Source: Bugulina stolonifera (lineage: Eukaryota > Bryozoa > Gymnolaemata > Cheilostomatida > Bugulidae). From it: 64,000 nt of DNA. Both the position numbers and the translations under genes were made by a program. How positions within the stretch are numbered: position 1 is the stretch's first letter; each line of letters starts with the position of its first letter. Shown one piece after another: positions 40,001 to 51,290 of the stretch. Below the pieces are notes generated by a model, which searched no databases, had not been told where the DNA came from, and saw nothing but the letters and a program-made list of their open reading frames with translations. Location of the stretch: assembly GCA_935421135.1 (NCBI GenBank), contig OW285193.1, positions 9,418,496 through 9,482,495 of the forward strand, read 5' to 3'.

Positions 40001-40768
40001 TTGCAGCCTCTGCAGAACAAACTCTGTTCCATCTGGTGTCTTCCCTTCTACAATCTCAGCAGAGTCATCATTTTGATAACTGGTAAAGATGAAGTTTAGC
40101 TCTATAAATAGATCCATCTCTGCAAATGGCTGGTCTTTTTTAAGGTCATCGAAAAACTTGCGAGTTTGCTCGCCACCAGGAGCAGCAGGTGCTGTTTGTG
40201 ATCTCACAGAGGGTGGTTGTGTGGCGGCTGACGTCTGACTAGCCGGAGGTTGAGTCATCGCTGAGGTTTGAGCAGCAGGTACAAGTTGTGCTCCTTGAGG
40301 AAGCCGTGGAGCCGCTGAGGGTTGATTGACTGAAGACAGTGTGGAAGCTGGCTGTGTAGAAACTGGATTCACTCTTTGATTAATAGACAGAGACATTCGG
40401 TCAAATGAGTCGTCAAACTCGAGCTCTTCATCAGATTCATCAGCAGCTTGGGTCGCTGCTTGGATATCGGAATCATCAGCTACTTGGAGCACCACTTGAG
40501 CATTAAATTCATCAGCTACTTGGGGTATCATTTCGGCATCCAATTCATCAGCTGCATGGGGTTCTACTTGAATATTAGAATCGTCAGTTATTTGGGACGC
40601 CATATGAGAATCAAATTCATCAGCTGCCTGTGTTAATGGTTGGGGCTCCACTTGGAGATCAGAATCACCGACTACGCGGGGTACCACGTCTTCTATTGGA
40701 TCACCTTCTGTTGGATTATGTCCTAGTAGGTTGACTTCCGGTGGATCACTTTCCATTGTGTTTGTCAT
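28077..40768 (-). CDS. Paralogue B: pseudokinase / caspase-like fusion, with in-frame stop
   Basis: Exons in transcript order: 40768-39977, 39519-39434, 37504-37352, 37059-36849, 36292-36181, 36051-35866, 35589-35459, 33793-33670, 33616-33563, 33499-33305, 32717-32588, 32036-31671, 31433-30964, 30671-30564, 30305-30148, 29610-29527, 29330-29114, 28874-28697, 28122-28077. Total 3,801 nt in one phase, but codon 1,009 is TAG (30657-30655, in exon 14), predicting a 1,008-residue product that ends just after the caspase-like domain. HRD (359-361), Asn366, His789 and Cys856 are all kept. Exon 5 is 15 bp longer than in A, and the linker exon is 12 bp shorter, both in frame. The exons after the stop stay open, so the stop may be recent, bypassed by unseen splicing, or absent in other alleles. 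Introns 2 and 7 carry insertions. Probably cytosolic; function inferred from domains. Confidence 0.78.
30964..32717 (-). other. Paralogue B caspase-like domain (exons 11-13)
   Basis: Same layout as A: SSYALIMYGEHF, FCIYIFYSGHGG (His789) and EIVWVTDHCHASE (Cys856). Exon 13 is 9 bp shorter than in A. Both presumed catalytic residues survive although the C-terminal region is cut off by the TAG at 30,657-30,655. Confidence 0.75.
33932..34703. mobile_element. Solo LTR (772 bp) in intron 7 of paralogue B
   Basis: Absent from the matching place in paralogue A (about 19,658). Ends are TGTTGCATATAAA and TTATAACA (TG...CA), flanked by a 4-bp target duplication CAGG (33,928-33,931 and 34,704-34,707). 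A TATATA box at about 34,043 and a 38- to 40-bp internal duplication near 34,075-34,150 fit an LTR promoter. There is no coding sequence or internal region, hence a solo LTR left by LTR-LTR recombination. Superfamily not determined. Confidence 0.82.
37100..37262. repeat. Intronic 21-bp minisatellite, paralogue B
   Basis: About seven units of the same ATGTAATTCATAATATAAAAG motif as in paralogue A intron 3, so shorter than the A array. Confidence 0.88.
38054..39049. mobile_element. Non-autonomous hAT-type element (996 bp) in intron 2 of paralogue B
   Basis: Terminal inverted repeats TAGTGCTGGGCGGT / ACCGCCCAGCACTA, flanked by a perfect 8-bp target duplication GGTTATGA (38,046-38,053 and 39,050-39,057); 8 bp is typical of hAT. 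Absent from paralogue A. Inside are about three diverged repeats of 160-190 bp (each with a GGCTG(C/T)AGCTAA segment and CAAGGATGGCATCGAATTAT) and AT-rich spacers. No transposase frame, so it is a MITE-like element. Confidence 0.85.
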
Positions 40769-43189
40769 GGTTGTCACGGTCTATTTATAATAGAAGCCAC
40801 CTACAAGAGTACGCTAAAGTAAATATGCATGTAGGGGTATATCTACTGAGTCGGTTATCGGTTGGATAGAAACGTTTAACAGAATTTGAGTTCAATTACT
40901 ATATAATATGAAAATTGTTTCCAAATTTGCCGAACAAATAGGCCTACTCCCTTGAAATATTGGCGAAACTGAGGCTTTCGCCCTTTACACTATTCAAAGG
41001 CTATTTATTGGTGAATAACTTTACCATGATGAAAATCATTCTGTGCAAAAGTCATGGGCTATTCAATTGTAAGTGAAAAGCTCATGCACACAGTAGCTAC
41101 ATAACTACATATGTTCATGACAAATGTATATTCTAATACAATAGCACTACTCCGAACAGAACTGAATAGAAAATCAGGACGTAGTAACCGAAAATCTAGA
41201 CTAAGATATCACTAACTAATAAACACTTCTGACTCCACTGAAGCTACCACTCACAGGGGCTACTGTCACATGGTAGAATTGAAGGATTTGTCAGATATGA
41301 CATCGATAATATTTATATTAGATTTGTAATAATAGAAAAGGATGTAGGAAACCAGGCTGTAACCAATAGAATACCAGCATGTATACTCATTATTCAAAGG
41401 TGAAGACTACATGTAGACTCAGTACTTAACTTTAATGGTAATTATTATGATAGAGTGGCGGCGGACACCACCTCAACATTTCTGGATTGCTATATTACAC
41501 ATAACTAAGGCTTAGGCTAGTCAGTTAATAACAGCAACCAGAGCCATTACATTTTTAATGCACTAGATATACTATCTTAGACATATACAAACCTAGTTAA
41601 CCAGCTGACCTACAGAATACTTAAAAGAAAAACCCAAAAACTAGATTACATTATATCATAAATTTTTTCTTATACCTTAGTGGACAACAATATATAGTTA
41701 CAGTAATTTCATTTTTTTCATCTTTTGTGGAACATAGGCCAAGGTTGTTAGTCAGCCAGCTATTTACATATATTAGGCAAACATCAGCAGAAGAGTTATC
41801 ACATCATTAATCTTTCAGTAATATTTTTATAAGACATCATGGACAAAATATCGCATTTCGAATTAGGTAATACTAAGGACATTAGTTGTAGAACTATAGA
41901 CAAAGAGAGATAAAAGCACTATGATTACACACTATTATAAACGCATAGAATAGTAGGACTGTAACAAAACACATCAGACTACGCTAAAATTATACTATTA
42001 TATGGATATATTAGATGTTTCAGTTTATTCTTTTTTATTTTTCTAATGCCATTGTGTATCATTCCGTATCCACAGCAGTAGGCTTAATCTATGACATCAG
42101 GTTAGCACAAACATGGAAGTCGGCATCTGTAAATATTAATAGATTTCTTTTTTTATGATGTGGTATAATCCTAGAAACACTATATCAATAGTTAACGTAA
42201 CATTTTTATCCACAGTAGATATACTGTGAAAGGTTGGGACTTACAGCTAATATCAATTCAATATAGACAGCAGTAAAAGTAGCATAGAGCAAATACATTA
42301 AACTGATGAAACATTTCTGGGAATTGGAATCAAAGTTACAAATAGATAAAATAGGTGAACAACCACAGGGCAGAAGATATGCTGGATGTCTGGGAATTGG
42401 AATCACAAATAGAGTGACTCAGTTTGGAGATTGCTTAATAATTAACTTAGAAATTAAGAATAACAAATGGCTGATGAAATACATAGGAAATATCATATAT
42501 ATATATATATATATATTCATATCTTATAGAATTTTGCTGACTAAGAAAATACCTGCATAATTTAGTGAGAAAGATATGTAGAATAAGCCAAGAATAGAAT
42601 TGGAAAACCCAAGAAAGAGTATAAAAGAAGGAGAGAAAACAGTAAGAATCAGAGCACATTGGGAGAACGCTCAGAGAGCACATTGGGATAACGCTTGGAG
42701 ATCACAACTAAGGAGCACACAGGACAGAAGAAGAGATGACGATATTATAGAAGGAATAATCTAAGTGCTCAGTTATAATTGACTAGTATTATTATTAATT
42801 TTTTGTTTGGAGATATTCGGACTCAGACTCAGAGTAAGTCTTTATATATATATATTACATAGATATTGATATTCCCTTTTGATAAGGAGGCTGATTGACA
42901 ATTGTACCAGCTATACCAAAGTGCTTGAATATTTCTTTTGAGATTGACCGATTGGAGATAACATTTTTTTGTAAGGCAATTAATTACATTCTGTACGCAG
43001 CAATTACAGACACTGATATTTTGGTTATTTGATCGCGAATTGGATTCAGTACATTGAACATTAGATTGAACTATTATTGGAGATTCAAATTTACTGAGTG
43101 AATTACATTGAATTATTCGATTGGAGATACGGATAAATTTGGATGCAAAGTCTATATATATCTCAGAATTACTGAGAATTCGATTGGAC

Positions 43190-43335
43190 GAATTATACAA
43201 TTCCAGTGAGACAATTTCATATAACTCCACTGAAGCATTTTCATACAATTTCAGCGAGGCAATTTTGTACAATTCCACTGAGGCGTTTTCATACAATTCC
43301 AGTAGGATATTTTCATACTTTTTTCATGAAGAGAT
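43190..43335. repeat. 24-bp degenerate tandem repeat
   Basis: About six imperfect units of the type TTCATACAATTCCACTGAGG inside the 5-kb element. Open frames in several phases here come from the 24-bp period. Confidence 0.7.
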
Positions 43336-44502
43336 TTTAGTGCATATTTCATTGAGGTAATTTCAAATACAACAATTCTTGAACCTCAAATTTATATGAG
43401 AAGTGATTGATTTACCAGGCAAATAACTCCTATCATACCTGATACACAGATCAAGGGAAAGAGATACACTTGAATAGAGTTGACTTGTTAGCACTTGCTG
43501 AATGGACAATATATATCGCATATAAATTCTCCAGGGGAGCTAGTCCCAATTCTGTCACTCGGATTCTTATATTCTGAAATAGACAAGAATCACATTTTTT
43601 GTATGTCCACGAGAAGAAATAATCACTTGATTGCATACGTCCTGAGTGTTACCATTACACGCACATAGAACCATAGAACCAAATTATAACAATTCATATA
43701 ATTAATAGATTGAGTACAGGAGGTTATAGAAAATATAGATTATTGAAACAAAATTATTCATAGTGGGAAGTTATCATCTCTATCACGTTTATCAGAATTG
43801 GCAGATATCCAATGGAATAAATTGCATGAACTTAGAAGTTATCTTCTCTCAATAGAGATATAATTGACGTGAGAAGACAACTATCAATTAGTGAGACAGA
43901 CATTACATGAGAACCAAAGTGTCTTCTCTTAATTTATTGGAGGTTAATAAGGGAAGATAATTACAAATTACACAGTACATTGCACAAACCATTGAATACA
44001 AACACAACCAGTCTATATATTATATACCACATAGAACTCTTAGTGTACTAGCATACTTAGTATACGTATACACATATACAATATAACATCACAATACACA
44101 ATCATACAAATTATTCCATTTCCCTCGTGACAGATTGGATTATACCATACTAGCTAGATAACTCTATTGATAAAAGTAGGCATAGAGCCATACACTGTCA
44201 TACAAACCATTATAATTATAGCTGTCGAATTATTACAAATTCATATTGCATCCGAATCAGCAACTGCTGGTAGTGATGACTGATGTTATAACCCATATAT
44301 ATATTAAATGCATATATTATATACATGTGTGTACTTATCTATACACACAGATATCTACCAGTTTAGCAACTAAATCAGTAATATTATTAGAGGCACCAAA
44401 AGTTACAGTCTCAATTCTAAATATTATAAATACAGCAAGGTAAATACACATCAAACGGCACAAACTATTAATGGCCGATAAACTGTCAGTTAGGCCCAAC
44501 TA

Positions 44503-44516
44503 CCCCCCCCCCCCAC
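44503..44516. repeat. Poly-C run
   Basis: About 14 consecutive C inside the 5-kb element, notable in AT-rich DNA. Length may be unstable or affected by sequencing. Confidence 0.8.
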
Positions 44517-44667
44517 TTATCTTTATCACATCTACTCCAGCATCATATATGATTTTGGGCAGCACGAATAGCTCTGTCTGCTCTACACCAATCCTACAAT
44601 CATAGATCACCAGCAATTTGTTATTCGATAAACAAGATAAACAACAGGTACCACCATACTTACTTAT

Positions 44668-44872
44668 GACTAAACAAATAACCTGATGTAATCAAAACAA
44701 TGGAAACTCCAAGCTGACTAAACAAACAACCTGATGTAATCAAAACAATGGAAACTCCAAGCTGACTAAACAAACAACCTGATGTCATCAAAACAATGGA
44801 AACTCCAAGCTGACTAAACAAACAACCTGAGGTAATCAAAACAATGGAAACTCCAGGCTGACTAAACAAACA
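44668..44872. repeat. 48-bp tandem repeat, four units
   Basis: Units of CTGACTAAACAAACAACCTG followed by ATGTAATCAAAACAATGGAA and ACTCCAAG, nearly identical, inside the 5-kb element. Confidence 0.9.
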
Positions 44873-45017
44873 ATCATGTAACAAACACCTTGAGTATATA
44901 AGGAGGACATCACCAGACAAAAGGGAGGGACTCTGACTTCACCAGACAAGGCAGCAGATACAAGATGATAACCAAGGAAGAATTCACACGCACTTAGCTA
45001 GATTTTATTACTACTAC

Positions 45018-45510
45018 CACGCTGACGATAATTCCAGCCAGACTCATTCAACACAACTGACGCAGCCATTGCAGATAGACTCATTCAACACAACTGATGC
45101 AGCAATTGCAGAGAGGATTCATTCAACACAACAACGCTGCCATCCCGGAGAGGATTCATTCAACATAACGACGCTGACGATAATTCCAGCCAGATCCATT
45201 CAACACAACGTCGCTGACGATAATTCCAGCCAGATCCATTCAACACAACGACGCTGACGATAATTCCAGCCAGATCCATTCAACACAACGACGCTGACGA
45301 TAATTCCAGCCAGATCCATTCAACACAACGACGCTGACGATAATTCCAGCCAGATCTATTCAACACAACGACGCTGACGATAATTCCAGCCAGATCCATT
45401 CAACACAACGACGCTGACGATAATTCCAGCCAGATCCATTCAACACAACGACGCTGACGATAATTCCAGCCAGATCCATTCAACACAACGACGCTGCCAT
45501 TCCAGAGAGA
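45018..45510. repeat. 40-bp tandem repeat, about ten units
   Basis: Eight near-identical 40-bp units (CGACGCTGACGATAATTCCA then GCCAGATCCATTCAACACAA), with diverged units on both sides, inside the 5-kb element. Homogeneity suggests recent expansion. Confidence 0.92.
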
Positions 45511-46476
45511 ATAATACAACACACGGAGATTCCAGACACAACACACTAACACAGCCAGGAGCAGACAACTACAGACAATCAGACACTTGAGTATTCTATA
45601 TATTATTATATGATTATTATTGTATTTTATTTTGCTGACATTGTTGGAGCAATTTAGATCGCATTTTGGATTCAAATCAAACTTTATCTGTATATTGTTG
45701 AGGCTATTCAATAAAATTAATTGTCAGCCATTGAGCGACATTACAACTAAAATTTTAAAGTAGTACCTGAATTCCATAGTTTACTATATCGTGAAATTCC
45801 CTGGGATCAGGCCTCGCTACCTGTTGTTGATATAGCCTAGCCACACTATTTCTTGGCTGATAGGGGAGCAATTTGGTCACTCGTTCCATTCATTCTAAAA
45901 TTATACATTATAGATTTCAAAGTCACTGAGAGAAATTGCATACAGTCCAGAGTGCTACCATTACACAGAACCACAGTTATATATTACACATAGAACCTTA
46001 AATTGTATTTCACAGTGTACGAAATTCTAATTGTCTTCATTATCATTGAGAGGACACAACTCCAAATTATAATATCAATACTTGACTTAGGAGTTATTGC
46101 CACTTGACTGTTTGATCATATTAATACAATTATTGCAAATACTTGATTCAAGAGTTATCTTCCCTTGAATTTTGGAATCACACGAAACATTCTATAAACA
46201 CACTTGGTCTATACATTATAATAATATAGCAAACGCATAGCCATACACTATCTATATAAACTAGCATTGCATATACTACTATCCCCATACGCCAACCACT
46301 CATTTCTCTCGTGACACTACCAGTACCACTCACGATGTTTACAACTCACAATGGCTATCCACTATTCATCTATGTCATAGTCGAAGTAAAACATTCAATG
46401 ATTCATGCCAATCATGTCATTATATTCTACTGATATTCATATTGATTACATGTAAATTATTCATATTTTATTCGAC

Positions 46477-46771
46477 TGTTATGGATTTTACTGTTCAACT
46501 GTCATTCCATAAACCTTTTCTGGGTTGTCTAGACACTTGCAGATCTAACTTTTACTTTATTAACACTTCAACTTCTCTTCCACTTTCTCTCTACTTACTC
46601 TACTCCTCCTCTTACTTTATATAAAAATCCCTTATATATAAGTATCTAAAATAGCTACATGCAGCTAGAGCTACATGTAGCTAACTCCCATTATATAGGT
46701 AAAAAAGCAACAGCTTCCCTAGCCTTACAATTACAATACCAGCTTGCAAAAACCTTCTAGAATCTACCACA
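46477..46771. repeat. Left LTR of the 1.8-kb element
   Basis: Direct repeat of 47,982-48,278. Contains a TATATAAAAA-type promoter element followed by TATATATAAG and a CTACATGTAG palindrome. Confidence 0.87.
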
Positions 46772-47981
46772 TTCTCCCCTCCTAGATGAGGTGTGGGTAT
46801 TACCTACACCTACATCGATAAACACAATGGATAACCTGATCATAAAAAGTAGAAGAAAGTTTTAGTATAAATATGTCCATTAGTTTTAAAACTTAGTTTC
46901 TACACTATTGTCCTGTCTGGTCTTTAGCATCAGCGGTAGCAGATACAAAGATATTCCTTTGCCTCCTCAATATTCTGGACATCACACCTGTGCTCACTCC
47001 GATGTTAGTAGTATACGTCCCACAAATAGAAGGTTAGAGGCTCCTATAGGTTGCATTATACCATTCTACAGTAGACACTGGATACACCATCTGAACATCA
47101 CACCAGTACTCTCTTCAATGCAAGCAGTATCAGTCTAACCAAGCAGAGGTTTAGAGGCTCCTATAGGTTGCATTAAACCGTGTTAAGCTACAGTAGACTT
47201 TGGATATGCCAGCTGAACATCAATATATAGTAGGCAACAGACAAGTACTCCTTAGTTAGAAATCTTCGTTTTTATACCATTGTCCTGTTTTGTCTTTAGC
47301 ACCATTAGTAGATACAAGTAATTCTCGTGTCTCCTCAATCTGTTTCGACATCACACCTGTGCTCACTTCGATGTTAGTAGCATAGATTCCACAAATAGAA
47401 GGTTAGAGGCTCCTATAGGTTGCATTATACCATTCTACCGTAGATTCTGGATACACCATCTGAACGACGAGATATAACAGGCACCAACAAACAGTACTCA
47501 TGCAATTAAAATAATTACAAAAACTAAAATAAATACATAACACAATAATTTCTATCCAATTGTCATTAGAGAGAAAGTATCCTCCAGCTTCCTGGTTCAC
47601 TACTCCTAGGTGTAGATCCTGATGAGCTATACACAGCTTGATAGGCTATGGCATAAAAACCATGCTCACGCTGGACTCTTACAAGATAGTCTACCCTAAC
47701 CATCTTAGCATGACTTTCTGAGTCAGTCGGTGTAATACGAGTTGTAAGTGTTAGAGAGAAAGTATCCTCCAGCTTCCTGGCTCACTACTCCTAGGTGTAG
47801 ATCTTGATGAGCTATACACAGCTTGATAGGCTATGGCATAAACACCACGCTCACGCTGGACTCTTACAAGATAGTCTACCCTATCCATCTAAGCATGACT
47901 GTCCTAGTCAGTCGGTGTAATACAAGTTGTAAGTGTTGAGCAGTTAGAGTGTTTAGACCGGAATCCCACTGCTGCCACCAC

Positions 47982-48278
47982 TGTTATGGATTCTTCTGTT
48001 CTACTGTCATTCCATAAACCTTCTCCAGGGTTTGTCTAGACACTTGCAGATCTAACTTTTACTTTATTAACACTTCAACTTCTCTTCCACTTTCTCTCTA
48101 CTTACTCTACTCCTCCTCTTACTTTATATAAAAATCCCTTATATATAAGTATCTAAAATAGCTACATGCAGCTAGAGCTACATGTAGCTAACTCCTATTA
48201 TATAGGTAAAAAAGCAACAGCTTCCCTAGCCTTACAATTACAATACCAGCTTGCAAAAACCTTCTAGAATCTACCACA
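47982..48278. repeat. Right LTR of the 1.8-kb element
   Basis: Near-identical copy of the left LTR with a handful of differences, mostly in its first 60 bases. Confidence 0.87.
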
Positions 48279-49574
48279 CGACTATTCTATTGGACTAACT
48301 ATTAATATTTGTAATATAAATAATAATTATAATAGTTGTTATAATGGTTTTAGTTTTTATTAATAATTTTAAATTAATTTTTAATCAAAACCGATGAGAT
48401 TATCTAGTAAGCAACTAACCTTACCAATTCTTACTTTAGGAATCTGAGTGAAATTAAAATTTATTTCAAAATGAAAATAAAATAATTTTTACAAATATCA
48501 TTGATCGGTGTCATATTATTAGGGTACCTCTATGCCACCACCCTCTACCTACTATGGGCTCTTTGCTATGGGTACCACTTTGGGCAAAGATATCTTTGCT
48601 TTGGGAGGAGCTAAAGACGGAAATTGTTACGGTCAAGGTTAACAGGGGGGAAATCCAATTAAAGAATTTATTTTGCTATCAGCTATCTGCTATGAAACTG
48701 ATTTTTTATGGCAATCTCTCAAGACTCTTAACTTGCGCATAATAATTTTAAAATGTTCAATGACTCAAAGTTTCTATTGTGATAGAAATACTCATAATAA
48801 AGATTAGTGAAGTTATAACAAATTTTATACAAAACACTCACCAGTAAATTTTTTATTTTACTTTCCATCATGATTGATGATATGATTATTTAGTTACAAT
48901 ATTTCACCAAAACTAAATAATAGCCCAAAATCTCTAAAAGAGGCGTGAGCTAAACAAACAATTTAATAATAATTTGACTTGTAGTCACTTTTAGTAACCT
49001 GATAAAACATGAGTTTTAGGACATTAAATATCTGACTCGGGCTGTTAAAAGTACTTAGTTGAATAAATTTATTATTCTACTATTAGCTATCTCGATTGAC
49101 AGTTTAAGAGTTTGAATATGTGATCTGAAATATGGTTGAAATAAATATCTTATAATTAAATGTGAGCTAGATAACCTTGACCTTGCGTTGTCTACACTTG
49201 TCACCTTGGGATAGTTTCCACCATCAGAAACATAATGCCTTGAGGTAAAAGGTTTTCTAGTAATAGCCTATCATATGCAAGAACTATACCGGAATACTCA
49301 AATCAAGTTCTATGCATTGTATAGACTATAGAGGCTTGAGGAACCTGAAAACCAAGCTGTGGCGACACTTATACCATAAAAATAGTTCCTTGTTATTGAT
49401 AACAAGATCCTTGATATTACTAAAAAAGAATAGTACCAGCTCAAGTACAGTACCAACCAGGCAAATGCTGACTATAGTATTAGCTTAGCCTGGATATTGA
49501 AAAGCGAATGTAATGCTGGAGAGAACATCTGGAGGAGGCCGTGCTCAAATTAAGTAGAACAGCACAGATATAAG

Positions 49575-49856
49575 GTTAAGAAATTATGATAGAGATGATT
49601 TTGCTGAACTCCCTGGTGTGCCCACTTTCAAGTACCAAGAGACTTTGATCGACATAGGAGGAGGCTGTGGAACAGAAGTGTGTAGAAGAATTGGAGCGGC
49701 ATGGGACCAGTGGAGGGGTCTAACAGGAGCGTTGTGCGAAAAGAAGATCCCTATTAAACGCAAGCATCTCTTATATAAAACATCAATTATGCCCACTCAC
49801 CTGTATGGTAGCGAAACCTGGTCCATCACTAAACGGCAGACACAAGATCGTCATAT
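49575..49856 (+). mobile_element. Non-LTR retrotransposon reverse transcriptase fragment
   Basis: The translated frame from 49,597 contains CGTEVCRRIGAAWDQW, KKIPIKRKHLLYKTSIMP and LYGSETWSITKRQ, the conserved region after the catalytic core of LINE reverse transcriptases (the common 'YGSETW' block). 5'-truncated and interrupted by the SINE at 49,857; the frame does not continue well after 50,152. A dead fragment. Confidence 0.8.
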
Positions 49857-50139
49857 GTGTAACACTTAATGGCTTATACAGCTTTTACTTGTCGGCGTGA
49901 CCAGTGACCAGCCCGACACAGCTTGAACTGCCAGGTGCCAGTGCTAGCCAACTCCTTGTGAGAAAGGCCCAGATGATATGGCCTTTTTTAGCAAGGTGGG
50001 GCTAGAGGAGTTGCTTGAAGCCATGCTGGCTTACATGACCTCAAGGATTTTATCTGAGGCACAGGATGCTTTTCCTAACATCACGGTGACCAGGATTTGA
50101 GAGTTCAGCATTCCAACCACTTGGCCATGGCTACTCCCT
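49857..50139 (-). mobile_element. tRNA-derived SINE
   Basis: Read on the minus strand it begins GGAGTAGCCATGGCCAAGTG, whose TGGCCAAGTGG matches an RNA polymerase III A box, and whose first 45 bases resemble a Ser/Leu-type tRNA. The B box is poorly kept. A unique body and tail follow. A 12-bp target duplication AGATCGTCATAT flanks it (49,845-49,856 and 50,140-50,151), showing insertion into the LINE fragment. The foldback at 10.6-11.0 kb shares its tail sequence. Confidence 0.82.
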
Positions 50140-50519
50140 AGATCGTCATATATATAGGCCTGAGTGTTTAAAATTTATTGACGTATCGTACCAAAATTGA
50201 TGCCAGGATGTTCTCCTACATCATCTGATTAGTAGAGTGTGTGGTAATCTATCTAGAATATTATTGTGCCTGCAATTAGATAGTATAGTTAAATTTAGTT
50301 GAATTCTAAACACATATACAATGATTACAATTAAATTATGACAGTTATTAAGATTCAAAATAAAACAATTAGTATTATCATAGAAAACATACATACGTGT
50401 AGTAGATCTAGTGTTATTTGAATAATATAGCAGTGATAGATAATGCATGTACATGTAGATAGTTTTTTTGCAAGAGGAGATAGCAGATGTCTCGTTAATT
50501 CTTTCACTGATTAGAGCAC

Positions 50520-51005
50520 ACTGTCTTATGAAATAGAATGTGCATGCGCCAACGCTATGGAAAGCTGCATGCAGTGATTCATGCTTGTATACAAAAAGCT
50601 TAGTTCAACCTACACAAGCCTACACAAGCCTATGCCACCCTGTAGTGGAATATGTTGAATGTAATGAATGTGCCTGGGATCCTGCGCAGAAAAACCACAT
50701 AGAACAACTGAAACAAGTACAGAACAGAACTGTCTACTTCATTAGCAACCTAAGAGGAGGAGATAATGTAACCGAAGCCATAACTATGCTAGGGTTGCAG
50801 GACCTCAAGAAAAAATGGAGAGACCATAGACTCGCCCTGCTAACACAGATGCTAAAGGATGAAGACAGGCATGGAGATCTGATCTCCATATGTGATGAGA
50901 TAGAGAATGACCAAATTTATACTACCATGACTACTCGATCAGCTGCAAAGAGTGAACTTGCCTCAATAGCTGTTTTGACATGCAAATACCACAACAGGGA
51001 TATGG
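50520..51005 (+). mobile_element. Second non-LTR retrotransposon fragment (RT C-terminal region)
   Basis: An open frame of 182 codons contains AYTSLCHPVVEYVECNECAW, then QVQNRTVYFISNLRGGDNV and LGLQDLKKKWRDHRLALL, the pattern of the C-terminal region of LINE polyproteins (YTSLVRPVLEY...WDP...LE.VQ.RA.RFI). It has no catalytic FADD box. It lies only about 290 bases upstream of the start of paralogue C. Confidence 0.82.
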
Positions 51006-51290
51006 GATATGCATGTACTCAAAGAACAAAACTGATTAACGTAATGGAAATTGTGAGAAATCATGTAACCTTAGTTATAGTATATTGATAAATGATGCAA
51101 TAACAGCTAAATTTTTCGTTGGATTACCAATCAATGTTGGAACAGTCCTATGGTTTGTATTTAACTTGTTATATATTGTGCATATAGACAGGCCCATTAT
51201 ATTTATTCATTATTTATATTTTTAGTTGACTGATCGATGTGAAAGTTTTTCATCGGGCTTGAAGTGATTGATTATTGTCCTGCTCTGATA

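Larger units (their letters stand above)
41264..46316. mobile_element. 5.05-kb unclassified insertion upstream of paralogue B
   Basis: Bounded by TGTCAC...GTGACA and a 4-bp target duplication CTAC (41,260-41,263 and 46,317-46,320); it interrupts the 5' flank shared with paralogue A. No reverse transcriptase, integrase or transposase frame is visible, so it is non-autonomous. A second internal end-like sequence CCCTCGTGACA occurs at about 44,121-44,131, and the preceding 570 bases resemble the last 450 bases of the element (shared GTTACCATTACAC and AGAACCA stretches), suggesting nested or LTR-like parts. It carries three separate tandem arrays. Classification is open: a large LTR-derived (LARD-like) element or a compound insertion. 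Confidence 0.6.
46477..48278. mobile_element. Small non-autonomous LTR retrotransposon (TRIM-like, 1.8 kb)
   Basis: Two direct LTRs, 46,477-46,771 and 47,982-48,278, start TGTTATGGATT and end CTACCACA (TG...CA) and are nearly identical. A 4-bp target duplication CGAC flanks the element (46,473-46,476 and 48,279-48,282). It splits sequence that is continuous in the paralogue A flank (about 25,445). The 1.2-kb interior has no gag or pol frame but holds internal duplications (a GAGGCTCCTATAGGTTGCAT block three times; a block of about 180 bp twice, near 47,565 and 47,750). Confidence 0.88.
27490..48505. repeat. Segmental duplication, copy 2 (contains paralogue B)
   Basis: Collinear with 12,650-25,640 but enlarged by four insertions: 33,932-34,703, 38,054-39,049, 41,264-46,316 and 46,477-48,278. 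Each has flanking target-site duplications, and the empty site can be read in copy 1 or inferred from the flanks. Confidence 0.88.
40769..51290. other. Head-to-head intergenic region between paralogues B and C
   Basis: The 5' ends of B and C face each other across 10.5 kb. Most of this is a 5.05-kb element, a 1.8-kb LTR element, two non-LTR RT fragments and a SINE, listed separately. 40,769-41,263, 46,321-46,472 and 48,283-48,505 are the split 5' flank shared with paralogue A. 48,506-49,570 shows no gene. 51,000-51,290 should hold the promoter of C. No host gene is seen. Confidence 0.6.
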
